Source: Nitrospirota bacterium (GTDB taxonomy: Bacteria > Nitrospirota > Thermodesulfovibrionia > UBA6902). Taken from it: a DNA stretch of 63,751 nucleotides. Below are positions 24,793-34,700 of this stretch, in pieces (position 1 is the first letter of the stretch; the number at the start of each line of letters is the position of its first letter). Position numbers and translations under genes: made by a program. Location of the stretch: positions 1 to 63,751 of the forward strand of contig JACRHD010000066.1 of the NCBI GenBank assembly GCA_016234115.1, written 5' to 3'. The notes below the pieces were generated by a model, which worked only from the letters and a program-made list of their open reading frames with translations, was not told where the DNA came from and ran no database searches.

Positions 24793-27483
24793 CTACTTCT
24801 CTATCTTCACCGCGCAGGCCTTGTATTCCGGCGTGCCGGTGATCGGGTCCCTGTGTTCCGAGGTCAATATGTTGGACAGCGTCATCCTGTGATGGAATGT
24901 GAGGAACACGTTGCCCGGCTGCGAGCGGTCGGTCACTTTCACTTTTACGTCTATTCCGCCCCTCTTTGATGAGACTTTCACCATGTCGCCGTTTTTAATG
25001 TTCAGCGCAGTTGCATCTTCCCGGCTTATTTCCAGCAACTCCTCAGGGACCAGTTCCATAATCCCCGGGACTCTCCCCGTCATCGAGCCGTTATTGTAGT
25101 GTTCGCGTATCCTTCCCGTGATGAGCACGAACGGATAGTCCCTGTCCGCGACCTCGCCTGAACCCTTATGGTCAAGGGACATGAACTTTGCCAGGCCTCC
25201 GGGCCTTGAGAATAAATCCGTGTAAAGCGTTGACGTGCCGGGGTGATCTGTTGTAGGACAGGGCCATTGTATCCCCTGCTTTGCAATACGGTTATAGTTG
25301 ATGCCGCCGTATATCGGCACTAAGCTTGCGATCTCATCCATTATGTAGGAGGGGTGATTATAATGCATCGGGTAACCCATCAATGTCGAAAGCTTGCATA
25401 TGACCTCCCACTCTGCCATTCCGGCAAGGGGCTCTATCGCCTTTCTTACGCGCTGCACCCTCCGCTCGCCGTTTGTGAAGGTCCCGTCTTTTTCAGCGAA
25501 GCTTGCGCCCGGAAGTATCACATGGGCAAACCGCGTTGTCTCCGTATGGAATATGTCCTGCACCACAAGGAACTCAACGGATTCAAGCGCCTTCCAGACA
25601 TGGTGAAGGTCCGGGTCGGTCTGGGCCGGGTCTTCTCCCAAAATGAAGAGTCCCTTGAAATTTCCCCTGCGGCACTCGTCAAGCATCTCAACGGATTTCA
25701 GTCCGGGCTTGTCCTTGATTTTCACGCCCCAGGCCTTTTCAAATTTTTCACGCGACTTCGCGTCAGTCACAGACTGATATCCCGGAAGCGTTGCCGGCAG
25801 CGGTCCCAGGTCGGACGCCCCCTGCACATTGTTCTGTCCCCTGAGGGCCATAATGCCTGTTGAAGGTCTTCCGATCTGCCCGCAGATCAGCGCGAGATTG
25901 GCTATCGCCATTGCGTTTTCAGTGCCTGTCTGGTGCTCGGTCACGCCGAGGCCGTAAACGATCATCGACTTTTCGGCCTGTGCATATAAACGGGCGGCTT
26001 CGATGATCTTCTCTTTCGCCACTCCCGTAAGCTTTTCGACACGGTCAAGGTCATACTCCGCGACCTTGGCCTTGAACTCCTCGAACCCTTCCGCCCTTTT
26101 TGAGATAAACTCCCTGTTCTCCCATCCGTTTTGAAGTATTACATTGGCAAGCCCGTTCATCATGGCGATATTGCTTCCCGGCTTGAGGTTCAGCCAGACG
26201 TCGGCGCGTCTCGCCATCCAGGTCTTTCGGGGATCGCCTACTATGAGTTTCGCGCCCCTGCGCAGCGCTTTTTTAAGCCATAAGGAAATTATCGGATGGC
26301 CTTCCGTGGGGTTGGAGCCGAACAGAAAGAGTGTGTCGATGTCCGGCATCTGTGATAATGAATTTGTGGCAGCTCCCGCTCCGAGGCTTGTTGCCAGACC
26401 GGCAACAGTCGGGGCGTGTCAGACACGCGCGCAATTGTCTATATTATTGGAGCCGATCGCGCATCTGACCCACTTTGACATCAGGTAATTTTCTTCATTT
26501 GTGCATCTTGAAGATGAAAAGCCCCCGACCTTTTCCGGGCCGTGCTTTTCGATCAGCTCTTTAAATTTATTTGCAATAAGCCCGAGCGCTTCGTCCCATG
26601 TCGCTTCATGAAACGTCGAGCCTTTTCTGATGAGCGGAGTAGTTATCCTTTCAGGGCTGTGAATGAAATCATATCCGTACCGTCCCTTTATGCAGAGGTT
26701 CCCCTGGTTTACCGGCGCGTCATAGTCCGAGGTCACTTTTATGACCTTGTTGTTCCTGACATTCAAAAAGAAATTGCAGCCCGTCCCGCAATAGGAGCAG
26801 GTGGTCTTCACCTTCGTCATCTCGTATGAACGTCCCTTGCCCCTTCCTTTCCTGTCGGTCAGCGCGCCGGTCGGGCACGTGGAGACGCACTGCCCGCAGA
26901 ATTCACAGTTGTCCAGGGAGCGGGGTTTTCTGAAGGCGGTGTCGGGCATTGAATTAAAGCCCCTGCCGACGAGGTCTATTGTCCCGGCCATTACGATTTC
27001 GTTGCATATCCTTACGCACCTTCCGCAGAGAATGCATTTGTTGGGCTCATATGTTATAAAGGGGTTGTCCTCCCGAATCGGCAGGTCCCATGCCTCGCCC
27101 TCGAACCTCTTGCCGTCCACTCCGTATTCATACGCAAGGTCCTGAAGGTCGCAGTCGCCTGTCTTTTCACACCTCATGCAATCATTGGGATGGTTTGAAA
27201 GTATCAGGGAAAGGAGGTTCTTGCGGACCCGGGTGATCGTATCATTGTCAGTATGGACTTCCATGTTCGGCGTAACAGGGGTAGTGCATGACGGCAGGGG
27301 CCTGTTTATGCCCTTCACTTCCACAATGCATAAGCGGCATCCCCCATAAGGCTCAAGACGGGGATCGTTGCACAGTGTAGGAATCCGTATCCCGGCTTTC
27401 TGAGCGGCCTGAAGGATAGTGTCGTCCTTTTCACAGGAGACTTCTGTTCCGTTTATCGTTATTTTCAGTTGTTTGTCGGTCAA
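24793..27483 (-). CDS. fdhA: Formate dehydrogenase large subunit, selenocysteine-containing
   Basis: Catalyses reversible formate/CO2 conversion at a Mo- or W-bis-MGD centre. I read it as one 896-aa selenoprotein across the UGA at 26419-26421. Domains: a [2Fe-2S] ferredoxin (Cys38, 49, 52, 66), a His-Cys3 cluster (SNHPNDCMRCEKTGDC, 97-111), two [4Fe-4S] sites (Cys150/153/156/160 and 193/196/199/203), and the molybdopterin domain with CSYCGTGC at 229-236. Sec355 lies in NCARV-U-HAPTVAGLA, the exact active-site context of Sec-FDHs. A SECIS-like hairpin follows the UGA. The start is TTG with GGGAGG. NuoG-type N-terminal clusters plus the neighbouring NuoE/F homologues indicate NAD(P)-linked electron transfer. 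Confidence 0.95.
26390..26406 (-). promoter_or_regulatory. SECIS-like hairpin for selenocysteine insertion
   Basis: On the coding strand GTTGCC-GGTCT-GGCAAC forms a perfect 6-bp stem with a GGUCU apical loop, starting 12 nt after the UGA. E. coli fdhF has the same GGUCU loop recognised by SelB at a similar distance. The match is what turns the apparent stop into a Sec codon. Confidence 0.88.
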
Positions 27484-27516
27484 GACTTACCTCCCAATAA
27501 AGACACTTCAATAGAC

Positions 27517-27595
27517 TGTCATGCCCGAGGTTCTCAATCGGGCATCCAGTTGCTTCTACTGTCTGGATTCCCGCTTACTGACTGCGGGAATGACG
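27517..27595. repeat. Two TCATTCCCG-type palindromes upstream of fdhA
   Basis: Copy one (27517-27549) reads TGTCATGCCCGAGG...CGGGCATCCAG. Copy two (27562-27595) reads CTGGATTCCCGC...GCGGGAATGACG. They stand in opposite orientation between the cNMP-domain gene and fdhA, inside the probable operon. Confidence 0.78.
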
Positions 27596-27613
27596 CTGCT
27601 ACGTTCTATTTCT

Positions 27614-28075
27614 TTACTCCCATACATAATCCACCAGCTTCATGAACTTGTCATTCATCTCGCGTAATATTTCGACGATGGCAATAGTCATTTCACTCAC
27701 AATCTTGTATGCGGTCTGCGGGGCTTCCGCCAGGAGCCTGTCCATGTCCGCCTTGGACAGAATGAACACCTTGGTGTCTTCCAGAGCTTCTACCGAGGCG
27801 GAATGCGCGCGGCCGTCCAATATCGAAAGCTCGCCGAAAAAATTGTTCGCCTTCAGAACCGCAAGTATTTGTCTGGTCCCATCCTTGGTCCTCCTCGTGA
27901 CCCTTACCCTGCCGTAATCGATTATCTGGAGTCCCTGTTCCGGGCTGTCTTTTTCCCATACTACCGTCCCTTTCGGGTAGAATGATTCTTTCAGTGTGGT
28001 TGATATCTTTAAGAGCTCTTCCTGGGTAAAATCTTTAAATAGTATAATTTCCTTTAAACGCCTCGTGCTGACCAT
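27614..28075 (-). CDS. Cyclic-nucleotide-binding-domain protein, no HTH
   Basis: A 153-aa stand-alone CAP_ED domain: LFKDFTQEELLKIS at the start, GTVVWEKDSPEQGLQIIDYG, then FFGELSILDGRAHSASVEALED (about residues 90-111), the phosphate-binding cassette position. No DNA-binding helix-turn-helix follows; the C-terminus is a helix (EILREMNDKFMKLVDYVWE). It is likely a sensor or regulatory subunit and not a transcription factor. It sits between nuoF-like and fdhA genes of the formate dehydrogenase operon, so it may modulate that complex. GGGAGAAGT precedes the ATG. Confidence 0.85.
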   Translation of the reverse strand: MVSTRRLKEIILFKDFTQEELLKISTTLKESFYPKGTVVWEKDSPEQGLQIIDYGRVRVTRRTKDGTRQILAVLKANNFFGELSILDGRAHSASVEALEDTKVFILSKADMDRLLAEAPQTAYKIVSEMTIAIVEILREMNDKFMKLVDYVWE

Positions 28076-28104
28076 ACTTCTCCCGTAATGATTACCTTGA
28101 TTGA

Positions 28105-29934
28105 TTACATTATTGAATTAAACGGGCATGCCTCAAAACATGCGCCGCACTTCACACACTTTGATTTATCTATTTCCGCCTTTTTCTTGGGCTCCCATTT
28201 AATGGCCCCGGACGGACAAACCCTGAAGCACTTGCCGCACATCTTGCACACCTCCGCGTTCACTACATACCGGCGCAGAGCCTTGCAGACACTTGCGGGA
28301 CAGACGCCGTCTTTGATGTGGGCCTCATATTCGTCCCTGAAAAATTTTATGGTTGAAAGGACCGGGTTGGGCGCCGACTGGCCGAGACCGCATAACGAAG
28401 AAAGTTTTATATCGGCGCCGATCTCAAGGAGGAGTTCAATATCTCCTTCCCTGCCCTTGCCTTCGGTTATCCTCGTCAGGATCTCCAACATCCTCTTGGT
28501 GCCGATCCTGCAGGGAACGCACTTGCCGCAGGATTCGTGCTGGGTGAAAGAGAGGAAGAACTTCGACATATCGACCATACAGGTGGCGTCGTCCATGACG
28601 ACCATGCCGCCTGAACCCATCATTGAGCCGATGCTGATGAGGGACTCGTAATCCACGGGCATGTCGATGTGCGAAGCCGGGATGCAGCCCCCTGACGGCC
28701 CACCGGTCTGCACGGCCTTGAACTTGCGGTTCCTCTCCATCCCGCCGCCGATGTCGTAGATGATCTCTTTCACCGAGATGCCCATGGGCACTTCGATGAG
28801 ACCTGAATTCTTTATCTTCCCTGTCAGCGCAAAGACCTTGGTCCCTTTGCTCTTCTCGGTCCCGATAGACGAATACCATTTGGCGCCGTTTGTGATAATA
28901 GACGGGAGGTTTGAGAGCGTCTCGACATTATTTATAACCGTGGGCTTGCCCCATAAGCCTTTGTTTACGGGGAACGGCGGTTTGGAGCGGGGCATGCCGC
29001 GCTTTCCTTCAATCGAGGCGATGAGCGCGGTTTCCTCACCGCAGATGAATGCGCCTGCGCCCTGTTTGATTTTGATATCGAAGTCAAATCCGGTCTTGAA
29101 AATGTTTTTTCCCAATAGACCCCTTTCAGTCGCCTGACTGATGGCAATCTCCAGTCGCTCGATCGCAAGAGGATATTCAGCTCGTATGTAAATATACCCG
29201 TGGTTCGATCCGATAGCATACCCCCCGATGATCATGCCTTCGAGCACGGAGTGCGGGTTGCCTTCAATTACGGACCTGTCCATGAAGGCCCCGGGGTCGC
29301 CTTCATCGGCATTGCAGATAATATACCTCGGGGTCCCTTTCGCCATGCTGCAGAGCTCCCATTTAAGACCGGTGAGAAACCCCGCTCCGCCCCTTCCGCG
29401 AAGGCCCGAGGCCTTGACCTCTTCGATTACTTCAAAGGGTGTCAGGGAGAGGGCCTTCCTGGCGCCTTCGTACCCCCCGATGCCGGTATATGCGTCTATG
29501 TCTTCAGGGTCTATCTGCCCGCACTGCTTGAGGAGGATTTTGGTCTGTTTGTCGTGGAAGGTATGATAGTCGGGACCGACCAGCCATTCAGTAACAGGGT
29601 TGCCCCCGATGATATGCTCGTTTATAATGCGGCTGACCATGTCCGGCTTTATGAACTGATAGGTTGAGAGGTCCCCGTCACTGATTACATCTACAAGGAC
29701 GTCTTTTGCGCAAAAGCCCCGGCAGCCGGTCTTGTTGACGCATTTTTTCTCAATGCAAGGCGGCAGGCCGTGACTCTTCAACTCGGAGTAAAACTCATCG
29801 ATGACTTCCTGACTCCCTGCGGCAAGTCCGCCGGTGCCGACGCACACCCTGACGGTCAGGTCTTTCGGGATCCGCGCATTTGCTTTCTTCGGTTTGCCTT
29901 TAGTTTTAGATTCGGTTTTCTTCTTTTCCGCCAT
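28105..29934 (-). CDS. NuoF-like flavoprotein subunit with C-terminal ferredoxin domain
   Basis: NAD(P)H-oxidising diaphorase subunit of the formate dehydrogenase complex, 609 aa. An N-terminal thioredoxin-like [2Fe-2S] domain (RVCVGTGG, then KKCVNKTGCRGFC) is followed by the NuoF core with FMN/NAD-binding GLRGRGGAGFLTGLKW near residue 175 and NADEGDPGAFMDR near 210. An SLBB segment and the [4Fe-4S] site CGKCVPCRIGTKRM near 475 come next. A two-cluster ferredoxin tail ends the chain (CKMCGKCFRVCPSG, CVKCGACFEACPF). This architecture is that of HydB/HndC and of electron-bifurcating enzymes. The exact partner (NAD, NADP, ferredoxin) is not decided by sequence. Confidence 0.92.
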   Translation of the reverse strand: MAEKKKTESKTKGKPKKANARIPKDLTVRVCVGTGGLAAGSQEVIDEFYSELKSHGLPPCIEKKCVNKTGCRGFCAKDVLVDVISDGDLSTYQFIKPDMVSRIINEHIIGGNPVTEWLVGPDYHTFHDKQTKILLKQCGQIDPEDIDAYTGIGGYEGARKALSLTPFEVIEEVKASGLRGRGGAGFLTGLKWELCSMAKGTPRYIICNADEGDPGAFMDRSVIEGNPHSVLEGMIIGGYAIGSNHGYIYIRAEYPLAIERLEIAISQATERGLLGKNIFKTGFDFDIKIKQGAGAFICGEETALIASIEGKRGMPRSKPPFPVNKGLWGKPTVINNVETLSNLPSIITNGAKWYSSIGTEKSKGTKVFALTGKIKNSGLIEVPMGISVKEIIYDIGGGMERNRKFKAVQTGGPSGGCIPASHIDMPVDYESLISIGSMMGSGGMVVMDDATCMVDMSKFFLSFTQHESCGKCVPCRIGTKRMLEILTRITEGKGREGDIELLLEIGADIKLSSLCGLGQSAPNPVLSTIKFFRDEYEAHIKDGVCPASVCKALRRYVVNAEVCKMCGKCFRVCPSGAIKWEPKKKAEIDKSKCVKCGACFEACPFNSIM

Positions 29935-29956
29935 ATTAATAATTTTCCTGTGGCCG

Positions 29957-30421
29957 CTATTTATTTTTCTCGAAATCCTTCAGTGCCCTTGAAGCCTTCT
30001 CGGGAGACATATTCCCGTGGATCTTTTTATTAATTATGAGCACCGGCGCGATACTGCAGGCGCCGACACAGGCTATTTTTTCAAGAGTGAACTGGCTGTC
30101 ATAGGTTGTGTCTTCACCTTCGGCAATTGCGAGGTCGGCCCGTATCCTGTTGATCATCGGCTCCGCGCCTTTTACATGACACGCGGTGCCGCAGCAGGCC
30201 GTGATAATATTCTTGCCTCGCGGCTTTAAATAGAACTGGGCATAGAATGTCGCGACGCCGAAGAAGTTGCTCGCCGGGATGTTCAGTTTCTCGGAGAACC
30301 AGAACACTGTGTCCTCCGGGATATACCCATATGCTTCCTGAACGTCCTGAAGTATGGATATCACACTGCCTTTTTCCAGGTAGTATTTATCAAGAATTTT
30401 CCTGCATGCTTTCTCAATCAT
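29957..30421 (-). CDS. NuoE-like [2Fe-2S] subunit
   Basis: A 154-aa thioredoxin-like ferredoxin subunit, partner of NuoF-like proteins in formate dehydrogenases and soluble hydrogenases. The four cluster ligands appear as TACCGTACHVKG and ACVGACSIAP. The N-terminal helical part (QDVQEAYGYIPEDTVFW) is typical of NuoE. I start it at the ATG at 30421, preceded by GAGAGGTGG; the in-frame GTG at 30430 lies inside that ribosome-binding site. It is the first gene of the minus-strand operon nuoE-like, nuoF-like, cNMP-domain, fdhA. Confidence 0.93.
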   Translation of the reverse strand: MIEKACRKILDKYYLEKGSVISILQDVQEAYGYIPEDTVFWFSEKLNIPASNFFGVATFYAQFYLKPRGKNIITACCGTACHVKGAEPMINRIRADLAIAEGEDTTYDSQFTLEKIACVGACSIAPVLIINKKIHGNMSPEKASRALKDFEKNK

Positions 30422-30430
30422 CCAACCCAC

Positions 30431-31013
30431 CTCTCAGGGAATAAAGCGGAGTTTCTTGTATCCACAAAAACGTTTAGTTGTAACTCGGGCGAGCCGCTAT
30501 TCTATAAAAAAAAGAAAAATAAGTCAAAGGGCGGGGTAAGCCTTCAGTTACGAGTTATTACACACCCCTGCACCCCTCTCGAGAGGGGAGTAAAGACAAA
30601 GTCCCCTCCTGGGAGGGGTAAGGGGTGGGTCTCTTTAGGAACGTATATCTATCCCGTAAATGAATGCTTACAGGGCGGGATGTTGTGTCGGTATTCTTAA
30701 CTATGTCGGATTTTCTTACTCTTTGATGGAGAATGCAGTTTGAGATATAACTATTTATATTCTAAGAGTTCTTTATCTGCGGCATGGCTGGATTAAGAGG
30801 TTCTTTTATAAACAAATGTAGAAATTCTTTACAGAAAAATAAAAAAACACGGGGCTCGAATACACAGTATTACATTATTTCAAGCAGTTAAATGATAGGG
30901 CACAGAACTTGCAACGTTACCTCAGAACCTGAAAATTCGGGATAACAGACTTGAAAGGAAGGTGGAATTTGTTAGTCATGAAAAACAGTTCAAAATTTAA
31001 GGAGGTGAAGTTA
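30431..31013. other. Intergenic region between divergent operons
   Basis: 583 bp between the formate dehydrogenase operon (minus) and the PEP-CTERM gene (plus). It holds the 92-bp compound palindrome at 30541-30632 and an AT-rich stretch (30720-30900) that probably carries promoters for both sides. I see no supportable gene; an upstream extension of the PEP-CTERM frame to 30951 lacks a ribosome-binding site. Confidence 0.6.
30541..30632 (+). repeat. 92-bp compound palindromic element, copy 1
   Basis: Begins CTTCAGTTACGAGTTATTAC, continues ACACCCCTGCACCCCTCTC with its complement GAGAGGGG, then a spacer TAAAGACAAAG and a second hairpin CCCCTCCTGGGAGGGG, and ends GGGTGGGT. The copy at 42792-42884 is nearly identical in reverse orientation. 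Confidence 0.88.
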
Positions 31014-31652
31014 ATGAAAAAAATTACACAATTTGGTGTGATTTTTCTCGCCATTTGCGCCCTGGCGAGCACGGCTTTCGCAATAGCTTTTGATGAGGTC
31101 CCCTTAGGAAAGACTGACCCGGTTATCGACGGCGTCGGTTTCTGGGCCGGGGACCCGGCAGCGATTAATGACACGATAACAGATGACTCATGGTCTTCCG
31201 GCAACGCGTATCTGATGAGTGGGTATGATGACGGCACCGGCCTGAGCCCGGCCTCCTATGATTCTTTCATCGGGGTAAGCGCGCCTGTTGCTACGCTCTT
31301 CGGCGATGTGTCTCTTGATATTTTGTCGGAGTATCAGTTGCCGGGTGGAACTACGCTCTGGTTGCAGGGCGTGCTCGGAGGGGCGTTGGTTGAAGGCATA
31401 TCTCTGACGCTTCCCGATGTTGATAACGACTACCACAGCTTGTCGCTTGCCTTTGCGTCCGGGGCCGACACTCTTTACATCTATGATGATCTCGACAGCT
31501 TTGGTTTCGGCGAGGCTTTCCACATCGACAACTTTGGAAGCAATCCCTATGTGCCTGTTACGCCGCCGCCGGTACCCGAACCGTCTACGTTTTTGCTCTT
31601 GGCAGCCGGTTTGTTAGGCGCCGGATACTTAAAGACAAAGAAGAAGTTTTAG
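31014..31652 (+). CDS. PEP-CTERM sorting-domain protein
   Basis: A 212-aa secreted protein. The signal peptide MKKITQFGVIFLAICALAS ends around TAFA. The body is a beta-rich, Asp/Gly-rich domain of unknown function. The C-terminus VPEPSTFLLLAAGLLGAGYL followed by KTKKKF is a textbook PEP-CTERM signal: VPEP motif, membrane helix, basic tail. It is predicted to be processed by an exosortase (EpsH/XrtA type), not encoded here. AAGGAGGTGAAGTTA directly precedes the chosen ATG, which rules out the longer upstream frame. Confidence 0.92.
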   Translation: MKKITQFGVIFLAICALASTAFAIAFDEVPLGKTDPVIDGVGFWAGDPAAINDTITDDSWSSGNAYLMSGYDDGTGLSPASYDSFIGVSAPVATLFGDVSLDILSEYQLPGGTTLWLQGVLGGALVEGISLTLPDVDNDYHSLSLAFASGADTLYIYDDLDSFGFGEAFHIDNFGSNPYVPVTPPPVPEPSTFLLLAAGLLGAGYLKTKKKF

Positions 31653-31748
31653 ACGTCCTGACGATTGATCGTGGCAGTATTCAAGTTTAAAGTCCCTCCC
31701 CCATTCACGGGGGAGGGATAACCATTAATGAAGGGGGGAGACGCGAAA

Positions 31749-34700
31749 ATGAAACACAAATTTGTAGCAACGTACAGGAAGCATTTGTTTCTGCTTGTTT
31801 TTCTTATGTCCTTCTGTTTGTTTCTGGTCCAGCCCGTCCTGGCTGATCCGCTTGTCGTGAGAGTTCAGCCAAGCGGCGAGGCCTTCTCCAATGCCTATGT
31901 TATATCAGGCGAGGCAAGGACGTATTTCGGCAATGTTGAAGGGGGTACACCTCCTTATAGCGCCAGATGGGAACTCAGCAACGGTACTGATACCGGTTTT
32001 GCCGGCGTCGGCGACCCGAGGTATATTCCCATTGACGGACAGGCCTTCGGCAGCGCCGGAGATCACTGGGCCAGACTGACGGTGACTGACGCGGACGGCG
32101 CTTCCAGCTCCGCAACTATCGGGCTGAAAGTCATTGCCGCTGCCGACGATACAATGAACCGCCGGAAGAATTCGGCAATCGACAGGGGCCTCAGGTATCT
32201 TTACCAGTCTGAAATTCTTACGGCTTCCGGCAGTTACTGGCCGGGCAGCGGAGAACCTGTTGCAAGCACAGGCATGGCCCTGATCGCCCTGGAAAACCAC
32301 GGACACAATCTGCAGTCGCCGGACAGCGACATCTATAAAAAATCCGCGCAGCAGGGCGTCCAGTATCTTCTGAACAACGCTTATAATGTCCCGCTCGCGG
32401 ACCAGGTCTGCATAGGCAACCCCGAGGCCAATGACGGCGATGCCGACAACGACGGGATAGGGGTGATTTTTACGCCACTCGGCAATAACGGCCAATATTG
32501 GGATGAAATGTATATAGACCCGATAGCCATGCTGGCCCTGGTAAATAGCTGCGATGAGGCATTTGCCAGGACCTTAACGGCAGACACTACGTCAGGAGAC
32601 GTTAACGGCATGACTTTGTGGGACATCATTGTAGACGCCAAGGACTTTCTTGCTTATTCGCAGAATGACAACCAGTCGTCGTCAGGCAGCGGGTACTTTA
32701 GTTGCGAAGGTATGGACAGTAGCATGTGGGGAAACATATCGGGGTTGACCCTAAATGGTGTCGGCGCTGATATGTGGGTTGATTCTTCCTGGTACTATGA
32801 TTACAGCGACGACTGGAACAGTTACGCACAGGTTTATCTGACAGGTCCCGTAGTATCAGATTTCTATGCTTTTAAATATAACCCGGAAGAACTGCCGTGT
32901 CCGGGAGACTTTGAGGTAGACTGGGGAGACGGCAGCCCGGTTGAGACCTTCCATACAGAAGTCGATTGTACGCAGTGGCCGTGGATTGATGTGTACGGTG
33001 CACTCCATACATATCCCGGAGCGGGCGATTACACGATCTCTGTTTCATATGAAGGGACCTTTTTCGCTGCAATGACTGTTACTGCTACAGAAGCATCCTC
33101 TTTTACATGCCCCGGTGCTTTTGAGTTGGACTGGGGTGACGGAACAAGCACAAGCATCGAGGGCTGGGATGATTGTCCGGATTATACCTGGACAGACGGC
33201 CTCTCCCACTCATATGCTGAAGGAGGGACATACACGGTATCGGCCTATCACGACGGCGTCTTTATCTGTTCTTCGGATGTTACCGTTGCCGGGACTTCCG
33301 GCGCGTGTGAAAATGTGCCTGGAAACGGCTGGCGCTATGAGAGGAACTATCCCGACAGCGACAACTCCGTTACCCAATGGCCTGTCCTTGCGTTACAGGA
33401 AGCGCGCGACCGCTGGGGCATAAATCTCAACCCGAATGTCAATACCGAGCTTGATCATTGGCTCCTCTACAGTCAGAATGCCAACGGTGGATTCGGCTAT
33501 ACCGGCGGCGAGGATTATAACTGGCTCAACTTCCCCAAGACAGGCGCGGGGCTGATCATGCTCAAGTATCTCGGACAAACGCCGGCAGAGCCGCGTGTCT
33601 CCAATGCCTTGAGCTTCCTCGATTTGAACTGGGACTGGGAAAACCTCGGACACATGTACGGCATGTACGGCTTCTATAAAGGCATGAAGCTTCTGGGCCT
33701 TGCAGACCTGGACGGCAGGGCGTGGGAAGATATCTACACCGAGTATCTTGTCGCCAATCAGTGGGCGTCGAATGCATGGGGTGACAATGGATACTGGTTT
33801 GACCAGAATTTTTCGACCTATACAGCGCTGGCCATCCTCGCACCCGCGGTTGCGGGACTGCCGCCTGTGGCTGACGCCGGAGGTCCGTATCCTGACGTAA
33901 ATGCCGGCCAGACCGTGCAACTCGACGGCAGCGGCTCATACCATCAGGATTCCGCAAGAAGCATTGTGAAGTATGAATGGGATTTCAACTCATCAAACGG
34001 ACTGTGGTGGGACACCAAACCTGCCCCTGACGCAGGTGAAGGCGCCGTGGGCATGGCTGCCGACGCCTCTTATCCTGATGCGGGCAGCGACCAGACATAT
34101 ACCGTAACTCTGCGTGTAACAGATGACGGCGCGCCTGTCCAGACGGACACTGATACAGCGGCCGTAAATGTGACGTCAGGCGAAGTCGCGCCTGTTGCGC
34201 TCACCAACGGCCCATGGACCGGATTGCCGAATGACGTAATCACGTTTGACGGCTCCGCGTCTCATGATCCGAATTCCTGCACAACGGCCGGTGACCCGTC
34301 CTGTTTAGGCGATTCAATTGTGTTATACGAATGGGACCTCGACGGCGACGGCAATTTCAATGAGCCCGGCGACGACGGCACGCCTGTAACTCCGGGTGAT
34401 TACAGTGTAGTGACAAAGAGCTTCCCTGAGCCGATTTCACTCTCGGCGGTATTGAGGGTAACAGATGAATACGGCAAACAGGGCGTATCCGCCGCCGCAT
34501 ACAACATCATCTCTATTGCCATTGTCTACGGTCAGGAGTACAGTACCTGTTTCAAGGTAAAAATTGATCGCTTCAATGAACGCCATGGCATATCGGTCAT
34601 ATTCCAGAACCTCGGCAACGGCGACGCGGAGAATCTGGTGATGACGCTGATGCAGACGCCTACGAACCTCTCGATACTCAAATCTGTCGTGAATATCGGC

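Noticed and set aside
26350-26418. fdhA as two separate or broken genes
   Set aside because: The only interruption is a TGA in the exact selenocysteine context, followed by a matching SECIS hairpin; both halves are in the same frame.
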